A stretch of 64,000 nt of DNA from contig NZ_QTQP01000035.1 in the NCBI RefSeq assembly GCF_003854275.1, positions 17,753 through 81,752 of the forward strand, written 5' to 3'. Shown one piece after another: positions 9,651 through 17,293 of the stretch (position 1 is the first letter of the stretch; the number at the start of each line of letters is the position of its first letter). The DNA comes from Burkholderia sp. Bp8963 (GTDB lineage Bacteria; Pseudomonadota; Gammaproteobacteria; Burkholderiales; Burkholderiaceae). The translations under genes and the position numbers were made by a program. Under the pieces are notes generated by a model, which saw nothing but the letters and a program-made list of their open reading frames with translations, was not told the DNA's origin and made no database searches.

Positions 9651-10106
9651 CTACGTCGAATCCTGAAGGCTGAAATACCGGTAACTGAGCTCCATCGTTT
9701 CGATCACGAGCGCGCTCTCGTTGGCGTTGAAATCGCTGACCAGCCACTTCTTCGGTATCGCATGTGCGACGTTCCACGTGCGCAGCGGGGCGCCCTTCTC
9801 GTTCATCAGAATCACGTGGATGTCGGCGGGCGTAAACTGCCGGTCGCGAAACGCGGCCGTGAACCAGTCGAGCACCGCCGAACTCATCAGCATGCCGCGC
9901 TTGAGCACCATGTCCGCATACTTGGTCCGGATCGGCAGCTTGTGCTCGAAGCGGTTTTCACCGCCCTCCTTGAAGCTCTCGTAGTCGTATTCCACCGACA
10001 GGCCGGACACAGTCTGGAAACGCGCATCGGCCGTCGGTGCGGGCCCGTCGCCCAGCATGAACTCGACCTTGTAGTAGAAGCTCCACGGCGGGTAGTAGTC
10101 GCTCAT
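9651..10106 (-). CDS. eCIS inner tube protein 2 (Afp5-like)
   Basis: 151 aa tail-tube (gp19/Hcp-like fold) protein. Family features: YYPPWSFYYKVEF at the N-terminus, FQTVSGLSVEYDYESFKEGG, and the C-terminal LVIETMELSYRYFSL. Two ATGs are possible: 10115 (overlapping the tube-1 stop as ATGA) and 10106, where the family-like start MSDYYPP begins; I use 10106. As the second tube paralogue it is likely the baseplate-proximal tube ring, by analogy with Afp5/Pvc5. Confidence 0.87.
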   Translation of the reverse strand: MSDYYPPWSFYYKVEFMLGDGPAPTADARFQTVSGLSVEYDYESFKEGGENRFEHKLPIRTKYADMVLKRGMLMSSAVLDWFTAAFRDRQFTPADIHVILMNEKGAPLRTWNVAHAIPKKWLVSDFNANESALVIETMELSYRYFSLQDST

Positions 10107-10111
10107 GATCG

Positions 10112-10558
10112 TCATCCGCCGATGTCGATATGGCTCAGCCCCTCGTGCGCGATCTCGATGCTCTCGATCGCGATCTCGTTCGCGTCGGACTTCAGATCGG
10201 GCGCCGTGACTTTCAACGGAAAGCAGCGGGACGCCTTCCACGCGGCCACCGGCTGATGCTTCTCGTTGAGCAGGCGAATAATCACGTCGCGCCGCTTGTT
10301 CGCACGATCGTCGGCGACTTCGTCGTACCACGTGTTGAAGTCGACATCATTCTCGAACTTGCCGCGCTTGAGCACGATCGCAGCCGTCTTCTGCAATCCG
10401 GGCTGCGCAATCTTGTGGAAATCCTGGCTGTCACTGTGGCGGTATTCGATCTTCTCGCGCTCCATGACCAGCCCCGTCACTTCGGTGAAACTGATCATCG
10501 TTCCGTTCCAGTCGACCTGGAAATGGAACCGCGGCAAGGGGTACGGTAGTGGGCTCAT
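10112..10558 (-). CDS. eCIS major tube protein (Afp1-like)
   Basis: 148 aa phage tail-tube family protein. It shows the typical FHFQVDWNGTMISFTEVTGL N-terminus, an IVLKRGKFENDVDF strand-turn region and the IAIESIEIAHEGL C-terminal strand. A strong GAGGAG lies 7 bases before ATG 10558, consistent with a highly made structural subunit. It follows the sheath gene by 47 bases. Expected to stack as hexameric rings forming the inner tube that carries payloads. Confidence 0.9.
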   Translation of the reverse strand: MSPLPYPLPRFHFQVDWNGTMISFTEVTGLVMEREKIEYRHSDSQDFHKIAQPGLQKTAAIVLKRGKFENDVDFNTWYDEVADDRANKRRDVIIRLLNEKHQPVAAWKASRCFPLKVTAPDLKSDANEIAIESIEIAHEGLSHIDIGG

Positions 10559-10605
10559 CGCTTCGCTCCTCTTCAGGTCCGATCACACATTCAGATCGAG
10601 ATAGG

Positions 10606-11991
10606 TCACGACACCGGCATCTTTTGAACGAACTGGAGCACGATGAATTCGGCGGGCCGCACGGGTGCCAGCGCGACCACCACGATCATGCGTCCTTCCA
10701 GCACGTCGAGCGCCGTCATCGTGTTGCCGAGACCGACCGACACCGAAAAGGCATCCGAAGTCTTCGCCCCCATCAATGCGCCCTGGCGCCAGAGTGTAGT
10801 CAGGAAGTTCTCGATCATGCCCTTGACCTTGACCCAGGTGTTTGCATCGTTCGGCTCGAACACGAATTGCATCGTCGCCTTGCGGATCGACTCCTCCGCA
10901 AAGATGCAGAAGCGCCGCACGTTGACGTAGCGCCACTCGTTGTCGTTGCCGGCGAGCGTGCGTGCGCCCCATACCAGCGTACCCATGCCAGTGAACGCGC
11001 GAATCGCGTTGATCGACTTGCCGCTCCCCGCATCGACATTGAGCGAATCCTGTGTGTCGTTATCGATCTGGATGGTCGGCTGGATCGCGTTTGCCACGCC
11101 GACATTCGCAGGCGCCTTCCACACACCGCGCGCATTGTCGACCGCAGCGTAGATACCCGCGACGGCGCCCGCAGGCGGCAGCTTGCACGTCAATTGATTG
11201 ATGGCACCGAGCGCCATGTGGTACTGATCGTTATGTTTCGCCTCGAGCGAGCTGAGCGAAGCTGCAGCACCGCCGTCGACGATTACGTCCGTCTTGCTCG
11301 GGTCATAGTTGAAACGGATCATGGTTTCCACGTTAGGCGCATAGGCCGCGCCGTATTTCAGTTCGTCCGAACCCCAGGCGTTGTTTCTGAAATTGCCGGC
11401 GGCGGCCAACACGTCGGCCTTCGCATCGTTCAGCGACAGGCCATCCCCCCCGTGCATGTCCATGATCACGAAGCGATCCTGCAGCGCCGTACACTGCTTC
11501 AGCGCTTGGTCGTGCAACGCATCATAGGCTGCGAGCGTCAGATACTGCGCCTCGGGGAAGACGATCAGGGTCGGCTCGTCCACCTTGCCGACGGCCTGAA
11601 GTCCGCTCTTCAGCTCGTCCCCGTCCAGATCCTTGTAGTTCGCGACGGAACAGATGTAGCAAGGGCCTCCGCCATTGTCGAAATACATCCTCAGCGCATA
11701 CCACATCATGTGTTTCGAACGATCAGCCTCATCGATCTTCGCGTACGCGCTGCTCGACGCGGTCGTGATCGTCACCTTGATCTTGGTTTCCTTGTCGGCG
11801 AAACCGTAATATTTCTCGTAGTCCATCATCGACCTGATGCGCGTCGGCTTCATCGTCAGGTCCCCATCCGTCGTCATCGTCGCGAACTGGGTATAGCCGA
11901 TAAAGGCGGGAATCGCCGTGGCCACTCCGGCGACCGACGGTGGCAGCGTCGCGATCTCTTTGACGTAGACGCCTGGTGTGTTGTAAGCCAT
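10606..11991 (-). CDS. eCIS contractile sheath protein
   Basis: 461 aa. The start YNTPGVYVKEI and the AIPAFIGYTQF segment are hallmarks of phage-tail sheath proteins; the C-terminus holds the conserved fold WRYVNVRRFCIFAEESI...MQFVFEPND and RPAEFIVLQFVQK. Two in-frame ATGs exist (11997 and 11991); AAAGGGG is directly against the first but 6 bases from the second, so 11991 is favoured. Afp and PVC carry two or three sheath paralogues; only one is seen here, so this subunit may build the whole sheath unless another lies beyond the window. Confidence 0.92.
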   Translation of the reverse strand: MAYNTPGVYVKEIATLPPSVAGVATAIPAFIGYTQFATMTTDGDLTMKPTRIRSMMDYEKYYGFADKETKIKVTITTASSSAYAKIDEADRSKHMMWYALRMYFDNGGGPCYICSVANYKDLDGDELKSGLQAVGKVDEPTLIVFPEAQYLTLAAYDALHDQALKQCTALQDRFVIMDMHGGDGLSLNDAKADVLAAAGNFRNNAWGSDELKYGAAYAPNVETMIRFNYDPSKTDVIVDGGAAASLSSLEAKHNDQYHMALGAINQLTCKLPPAGAVAGIYAAVDNARGVWKAPANVGVANAIQPTIQIDNDTQDSLNVDAGSGKSINAIRAFTGMGTLVWGARTLAGNDNEWRYVNVRRFCIFAEESIRKATMQFVFEPNDANTWVKVKGMIENFLTTLWRQGALMGAKTSDAFSVSVGLGNTMTALDVLEGRMIVVVALAPVRPAEFIVLQFVQKMPVS

Positions 11992-12027
11992 GAGCATCCC
12001 CTTTCAGCAAAATAGGACAGTGTTCGC

Positions 12028-13044
12028 CTAGATGTAAATCTCCGACACGAGCTGGGTGATTCGGGCACCGCTCTGCTGAGCCTTGACGATGCCTCGGGAA
12101 GGCTTTTGCCCGGTACCGGCATTGCCGAAATACGTAAGCGGCAGCGGTGCCGGCTCCGTTGCCTTGAGCGCGCCGGTCCCCTTGTCGAGATACGTCCAAC
12201 GCGTCGAGCGGTTCTTGAAGCGCACCTGATAGACAGGCGCGGGCACCTTGGGGGCGCCGGCTCCGTCGACGAAGCTGAACGCATCGTCATCGCCGCGCAC
12301 CGCCGTCAGCCGAATCAGTGCAAACACGTCGTCACGCACGTCGTCGGACAACTGCAGGCCGCGTGCGGGCGCCCCGGTCACACCTGCCGGCGGCACGATG
12401 GCCGGCGCATCGCCCTGATTGACGTATACGGGAAGCGTCGCCACCGCGCCCAGCTGCTGCATCGTTGCAGCGGGATTGTCGCTCGTGAGCTGCGACAGCG
12501 TGCCGCCCGACAGTACCAGTGCTTCGACCTGATCGCTCGCGCTCGGCGCCGGGTAGTCGCGAGACAGGTACAACACGGTGTCCGCGCCGAAGTTGCGCTT
12601 GGCGCCAGTCAGATTGTCCAGCACAGGAACGCCTTCCTTGTAGCGGTAGACGGCCCGTCCCGGAGCGTGGTCGGTCGGATCGAATGCGTCGTAGATGCGC
12701 TGTGGGCGGAAAGTCAGCGCCGTGTAGTCGACGAACCGCCGATCGGCAACCGAAACGACGAACGCGAACGCCGCGTCCGCCGCGACGCTCGCACCGTCCG
12801 GCGCGGCGACGACGAAGCCCAGCGGCGTCAGCATAACGAGGCATCGCAGGTCGCCCAACTGCCTGCGCGTCGACGGCGTCGGCGCGACGCTGAGCACCGG
12901 TCGAACATCATAGGTCAGGAGCCGCTCTGCCTGCTTGTCCGCAGCCAGCGAGTCGAACACGATGATGCCGTCGTCGAGCCAGTAATGATGCAGAAGCCTG
13001 ACTTCAAATAGACGCTTGTAGGAATTCGTTGTGCGCTCGCCCAT
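12028..13044 (-). CDS. eCIS-associated protein of unknown function, 338 aa
   Basis: I do not recognise a domain. The protein has no signal peptide or membrane segment, and looks globular and beta-rich. It starts with SYKRLFEVRLLHHYWLDDG and contains a central proline/alanine-rich stretch. It lies between the tail-terminator gene (19 bases upstream) and the sheath gene (36 bases downstream), so it belongs to the structural operon. A cap, trunk or terminator-adaptor role is plausible from position alone. The Shine-Dalgarno before ATG 13044 is weak. Confidence 0.65.
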   Translation of the reverse strand: MGERTTNSYKRLFEVRLLHHYWLDDGIIVFDSLAADKQAERLLTYDVRPVLSVAPTPSTRRQLGDLRCLVMLTPLGFVVAAPDGASVAADAAFAFVVSVADRRFVDYTALTFRPQRIYDAFDPTDHAPGRAVYRYKEGVPVLDNLTGAKRNFGADTVLYLSRDYPAPSASDQVEALVLSGGTLSQLTSDNPAATMQQLGAVATLPVYVNQGDAPAIVPPAGVTGAPARGLQLSDDVRDDVFALIRLTAVRGDDDAFSFVDGAGAPKVPAPVYQVRFKNRSTRWTYLDKGTGALKATEPAPLPLTYFGNAGTGQKPSRGIVKAQQSGARITQLVSEIYI

Positions 13045-13063
13045 GTCAACCGTCGCCGTGCTC

Positions 13064-13690
13064 TTATTGATAGGTGCCGTTGACCACCTCGGTGATGAGT
13101 CCGGCCTCAGCCTGGGCGGCCTTGAACGTCATCTCGAGTAGCCGCAGCGTATACAGCGCGAACGGATATTGTTTGCCGCCGAGCGTCCCCCACAGGTGAT
13201 TCACCTCCTCCATGGTCGGCGAATAGATGTCGAAGATCAGCTTGAAGGTTTCGAGTTGATCGAGCGCATTCGTGGGCGCGTTGGTCACCAGCGAAGCCGG
13301 CGCGACCGAGTTCTGATCGAACACGTTCGTAGACTGGAAGAACTTGATCGCGCGCGAAAGCAGCAGCAGCGCATTCGAGTAATTCGTATGCGTCGCGACA
13401 ATCAGAATGTGGAAATTCAGAAAGACGGGCGGGTTCCGGTAGACGACACGCAGCGTTGCGTCGTTGCGGACCTGGGTCGCCAGGTTCTTGAGCGTCTTCT
13501 CCTCGCGGATGTTGACCATCGAGAAACCGAGGACATCGCGAGGCATCGCCCCCGGATTGCCGGCGCCGCCACCGACGCCTTCGGCGATATTTCCGAGCCT
13601 GACCTGCGGCGCAACCGCTGGCGGATCGTAGTTCTCGCTCAAGTGTCGCTCGAGCTCGTTCGCAACGATGGTCAAAGCATGCGCAAGCAT
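13064..13690 (-). CDS. DUF4255 tail terminator/cap protein (Afp16/Pvc16 N-terminal-like)
   Basis: 208 aa. It has the DUF4255 pattern: MLAHALTIVANELERHL at the start, the VVYRNPPVFLNFHILIVATH core, ALLLLSRAIKFFQ, and a C-terminal LWGTLGGKQYPFALYTLRLLEM. This family caps the sheath-tube end in contractile injection systems. An AGGAGAG 5 bases before ATG 13690 fixes the start; an in-frame upstream start at 13735 lacks this. It is the first gene of the operon here, whereas in Afp/PVC the cognate gene sits at the end. Confidence 0.85.
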   Translation of the reverse strand: MLAHALTIVANELERHLSENYDPPAVAPQVRLGNIAEGVGGGAGNPGAMPRDVLGFSMVNIREEKTLKNLATQVRNDATLRVVYRNPPVFLNFHILIVATHTNYSNALLLLSRAIKFFQSTNVFDQNSVAPASLVTNAPTNALDQLETFKLIFDIYSPTMEEVNHLWGTLGGKQYPFALYTLRLLEMTFKAAQAEAGLITEVVNGTYQ

Positions 13691-13753
13691 ACGTTCTCTC
13701 CTGGCTCGAACGCTGTTGGCCAGATACCGCTGCAAATTCGCAATCCAGCACCA

Positions 13754-13781
13754 ATTCTAGAGTATGCCGCCCGATTATCAA
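13754..13781 (-). promoter_or_regulatory. Candidate sigma-70 promoter of the eCIS operon
   Basis: Read on the minus strand: a TTGATA -35 box (13776-13781), a 16-base spacer and a TAGAAT -10 box (13754-13759), about 64 bases upstream of the DUF4255 start. It is the best such pair I found in the intergenic region. Prediction from sequence only. Confidence 0.45.
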
Positions 13782-13784
13782 GCC

Positions 13785-13915
13785 TGAATTAGCGAATTCC
13801 TTTCACTTTTCAATTGCATTCAATTTGAATTTCAAAAAAATTGTTTTAAAAATTCCCTACATAAATTTACGTATGATGATATGCGTGTAATTTTTTTGTC
13901 AAAAAGAATTGCAGC
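13785..13915. other. AT-rich intergenic segment between divergent eCIS and phospholipase genes
   Basis: About 130 bases of strikingly AT-rich sequence with several A- and T-tracts, in an otherwise GC-rich window. No gene is seen. Such DNA is a usual target of H-NS-type silencers over acquired virulence-like loci; that role is inferred here. The remaining bases up to 14152 are of ordinary composition and hold no recognisable feature other than the GGAG before the phospholipase start. Confidence 0.55.
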
Positions 13916-14152
13916 GCCATCGCCAATCGCCCATGCGATGCGCTTTCCCTGTAGCAACCCCAGTCGAATCCGCAATGGTCATCGGTCGAAATAACCGGGA
14001 ATTTCCTTGGCGAAGGCGAATTTCGTCAAGTAGCATAAATCGGAAAGCAGCAGACACGCGTTGTCTAAGCCGTGCCGACTCGCCCCGGTCTGGCCGTGCG
14101 TGTTTTCAAGACCCAAGCTCCTGAAAAAAATCTGTCATCTTTGGAGAAGCCA

Positions 14153-15571
14153 ATGGCAAATATCGAACACTTCGTGGTTCTCATGCTGGAGAACCGTTCT
14201 TTCGACCACATCTTCGGGCTTCGCGACGGCGTGAACGGAATCCATGATGCGGGAGGCATTCCGGTCCTGGTGAACGTGGACGGCGGGCGCGAGATTCCAG
14301 TCCAGGGCGGCGCCCCGTTCTCCATTCCGACCAAGCACGGGCGCGGGCCGTTCCACAACGTCGTGGACGTCAACGAGCAGCTTTTCGGTGACAAGGATGC
14401 GCAGGGCAAGGCAACAGGAAGCGGCTTCGTTTCGAGCTACCGCGAAGCGCTCGAACACGATACCCGGGGCGACTTCACCGATCAGGACGTGGATGTCGTG
14501 ATGAAGGTATTCAGTCCAGCCGACCTGCCCGCGATCAACGCGCTCGCCGATCACTTCGTGCTATGCGAGCAATGGTTCTGTGAAGTGCCGGGCCCGACCC
14601 ATCCCAATCGCCTGTATGTTCATGCGGGCACGTCGGAAGGATTCGCCCACAACGTCTTCAAGCGACCATTCGATTCCCTCACGATCTACGAACTGGTCGA
14701 GCGCGCCGGCAAGACCTGGGCGGTCTACGACTTTGATCTGAACGAGGTCAAGAACTTTACCCGACTGGCGGACAAGACGGAGAATTTCCGCCGCTTCAAG
14801 CCGCGGTTCGCCCAAGACATTGAGAACGGGGCACTGCCGAACTACTCGTTCATCCTCCCACGGTTCAGCTCCACGCACTATGCACCACAGAACGATCAGC
14901 ACGCCCCCGCGGACATACGTTGGGGCGAGCATCTCATCGCGGATGTCTACGACGCCCTACGCGCGAATGACGAGACGTGGGGCAAGTGCGCGCTCATCGT
15001 CACGTACGACGAGCACGGTGGCTTCCCCGACCATGTGATTCCGCCTGCCGCATCGAATCCCGATGGCATCGACTCGCCGCGCCCCGACGATAACGACGGC
15101 AATCATCAGCCGCCCGAATTTGCGTTCGATCGCTTGGGCCTCCGTGTGCCGGCCCTGATTGTGTCGCCATGGGTCGAGAAAGGCAAGGTGTGCCAGGACC
15201 AGTTGCAGCACACGTCGATCCTGAAGACCGTGCGAGAGGCGTTCAATATCGACCGGTCGTTGAGCCGGAGGGAGGAACTGGCGGTGTCATTTGCCCACCT
15301 GTTCACCGAGGCGGCAGCCAGGACTGACGCACCGCAAAAACTGCCGCGACCGACGATGTCTCAACTCGCGCCGGCTGTGCACCATGCGAATCCCGGCAAT
15401 CACGTGCCGGACGACCTGCAGACCGAGATGCTCGACGGGCTCATTCAGGCAACCAGGCTCAGTCATCCGGAGGATGAGGACACGCCGGTGGAAACCCCTC
15501 CGTCGCAAGCCGAAGTCTCTGCACTGGCGCACCAGCGTTGGGCGCGACACGAGAAGTGGGTGAAGAGTTAA
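14153..15571 (+). CDS. Phospholipase C/acid phosphatase-family phosphoesterase
   Basis: 472 aa. The phosphoesterase family signature is clear: MLENRSFDHIFG at residues 11-22 (metal ligands E13, N14), the catalytic PGPTHPNRLYVHAG region, YDEHGGFPDHV (Asp/His metal ligands) and QLQHTSILKTV near the C-terminus. Family members hydrolyse phospholipid or phosphomonoester bonds and are normally exported. Here residue 1 runs straight into the catalytic core with no Sec or Tat signal. GGAG 6 bases before ATG 14153 supports this start; the 27-residue upstream extension is not hydrophobic either. It is divergent from the eCIS operon, so a cytoplasmic enzyme or an injected payload are both possible. Confidence 0.88.
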   Translation: MANIEHFVVLMLENRSFDHIFGLRDGVNGIHDAGGIPVLVNVDGGREIPVQGGAPFSIPTKHGRGPFHNVVDVNEQLFGDKDAQGKATGSGFVSSYREALEHDTRGDFTDQDVDVVMKVFSPADLPAINALADHFVLCEQWFCEVPGPTHPNRLYVHAGTSEGFAHNVFKRPFDSLTIYELVERAGKTWAVYDFDLNEVKNFTRLADKTENFRRFKPRFAQDIENGALPNYSFILPRFSSTHYAPQNDQHAPADIRWGEHLIADVYDALRANDETWGKCALIVTYDEHGGFPDHVIPPAASNPDGIDSPRPDDNDGNHQPPEFAFDRLGLRVPALIVSPWVEKGKVCQDQLQHTSILKTVREAFNIDRSLSRREELAVSFAHLFTEAAARTDAPQKLPRPTMSQLAPAVHHANPGNHVPDDLQTEMLDGLIQATRLSHPEDEDTPVETPPSQAEVSALAHQRWARHEKWVKS

Positions 15572-15649
15572 TCAAAGTCAGTGAGCGGGCGGCTTCGTCG
15601 CGGATGAAACCGCACGGGCACTCGAGCAGCCTGAAGAAGCCCGCGCCCG

Positions 15650-15862
15650 AGCAGGCTAGCATAGCGCCGCGTACGCCGAACGCCCACGGCGCGATCTCGG
15701 TAGGACGCCGGACCGTGTTGACGACCGCGCCAAGCGGCGGCGCATCGATCGTCACGCGGTCGCCGAGGTGGTGCGTGAAGCCGCCGCCGGGTGCGTCGCG
15801 ATTCTTGCTTGGCGCGAACATCTTGCCGAGGGACAGCATGAAGCCGTCCGGAGACTGGTGAC
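15650..15862 (-). pseudogene. Remnant of a fumarylacetoacetate hydrolase-family gene (C-terminal part)
   Basis: On the minus strand a frame reads SPDGFMLSLGKMFAPSKNRD, then a GGGFTHHLGDRVTI segment, LGAVVNTVRR and IAPWAFGVRGAM, which is the C-terminal end of an FAH-family hydrolase. There is no N-terminal catalytic half: upstream the frame dissolves into unrelated sequence. Downstream the usual end is replaced by unrelated residues. I read it as a decayed fragment. It lies between the phospholipase and the membrane hydrolase, a sign that this stretch has been rearranged. Confidence 0.7.
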
Positions 15863-15958
15863 GTACACCCCGCGCCTGCCGCATCTCGCATGCACGGTCG
15901 TTTTCTTGACAGGTCATTTCTCCGCTTCTACGTTTCTTATGGAACAGCCGCGAACCAG

Positions 15959-15991
15959 AGCGGCGCCGGCGCGGTCTACGCCGGCGCCGCT
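15959..15991. repeat. Perfect 13-bp inverted repeat with 7-base loop
   Basis: Arms 15959-15971 and 15979-15991 are exact reverse complements (GC-rich, AGCGGCGCCGGCG). It lies about 90 bases before the membrane hydrolase start. No T-run follows on either strand, so it is not a canonical intrinsic terminator; it could be a bidirectional terminator-like hairpin or a protein site. Confidence 0.6.
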
Positions 15992-16082
15992 GCATCTCGG
16001 GCTCGTTCCCCTGGGCCGCATGAATTGGCTCCAACGCATTGGTGGTCGTCGTCGAGAGCTTGATAAAGCATGAGGTGCTGAA

Positions 16083-17114
16083 ATGGAAACCGTCAATGAA
16101 CTTATCATGCTGATTCCGGGCATGACCAGAAGTGTTCGTGAGCACTATGCGGCACGTCTATCCGATGGCATCGAGGGTTACCTTGAGACGCACGGCGAAT
16201 CCGTCGAGTCGTTTCATCGAGTCGGAGGCGACGATAACGACCGCACACGGTTCGATATTCGGCTCAGGAATGGTCAACGCAAGATCATCGATATCGTCGA
16301 AATCTTCTGGAATGACCTCAGGCCACCGCTCGCCCCGTCTTCGGCCCCCCTTCTGGGGGGCCTTCTCGTCCGGTATTGGCTTAGGCTTCGTCACTGGAAC
16401 GCGATACCGCGGACGTCCAGATCACTGCATTGGGCATTCTGCTCTGGGGCCTTGTTCCTGCTCGTTTGGTACCTGTTGACTTTGCTGGTTTTTTTTCAGT
16501 TCGCCCAGTTGCTTTTCTCGTTGTTCCTGCCGTCGCACGTTGGAACTGTCGCGGGATGGCTATGGGTCGGCGTCACAGGGCTGCTCGCATCCGGCTTCGT
16601 CACGTCCAACATCGATAGCTCCTACGCGGCTTATTGCTATCTGAACAACCGCGGGGGATTTTGCGATCGGGTACGACGGCGCATCGTCAATGCCTTCTGG
16701 GAGATTAGCCCACAGTTGGCAAGCTACCAACGTATTACATTGCTCGCGCATAGTTTCGGCAGCGCTGTCGCGGTCGACGCAATCGCACGGATCGTCGCCG
16801 ACGCAGACGCCGCTCCGCCGCTGCAACCATTTGATTTGGTCACGGCAGGCAGTCCGTTGGAGTTCCTGATCTCCCGCGATCGCACATATGAGCAGAGAAT
16901 ACAGCGCTGCAAGGCCTCAGCACTGGTCTGCCGTTGGCTCGACTTCTACGCGTTGACCGACTCGCTATGCAGCAAGGTACCACTCGGAAATGAATCGAAA
17001 TGCTCGAACGAGGGCGTCGCATTGGGATATTCGGAATTCGAAGCCTTCCTGGGCCTGGCACATGACGCCTATTTCGAACATCCGCGAGTGCTCCAGGCCG
17101 TGCTAGCTTTGTGA
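16083..17114 (+). CDS. Membrane-associated alpha/beta hydrolase (lipase-like), unknown substrate
   Basis: 343 aa. The C-terminal half carries a nucleophile elbow, LLAHSFGSAVAVD (Ser224), followed by VTAGSPLEFL, a pattern seen in class 3-like lipases and other serine alpha/beta hydrolases; LAHDAYFEHP near the end could supply the catalytic His. Between residues about 115 and 180 are two or three strongly hydrophobic segments (LFLLVWYLLTLLVFF and LWVGVTGLLASG). There is no N-terminal signal. The gene stands alone on the plus strand, two loci away from the eCIS. A membrane-targeting phospholipase effector is possible; I cannot name a characterised family. Confidence 0.65.
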   Translation: METVNELIMLIPGMTRSVREHYAARLSDGIEGYLETHGESVESFHRVGGDDNDRTRFDIRLRNGQRKIIDIVEIFWNDLRPPLAPSSAPLLGGLLVRYWLRLRHWNAIPRTSRSLHWAFCSGALFLLVWYLLTLLVFFQFAQLLFSLFLPSHVGTVAGWLWVGVTGLLASGFVTSNIDSSYAAYCYLNNRGGFCDRVRRRIVNAFWEISPQLASYQRITLLAHSFGSAVAVDAIARIVADADAAPPLQPFDLVTAGSPLEFLISRDRTYEQRIQRCKASALVCRWLDFYALTDSLCSKVPLGNESKCSNEGVALGYSEFEAFLGLAHDAYFEHPRVLQAVLAL

Positions 17115-17293
17115 TCGACCGCGACCATGCAACCCACCGTTGTCGTCCGTTAGGGCGGCTTGAGAATGCGCCGCATGCAGCCCGACTTCCCCTTCCTTGC
17201 CGGCATCGGACGAGGCACTTGGCAGCGGGCCGCTGACTTTCTCGGCCGCAGCAACCTGCGGAGTCCAGTCGTTGGCGAAGAGATTTGGGTGGC

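Noticed and set aside
1..13690. Type VI secretion system or prophage tail
   Set aside because: No Tss membrane-complex genes, no TssB/C split sheath, and no capsid or packaging genes are present; LysM, DUF5908, DUF4255 and large J-like genes point to an eCIS.
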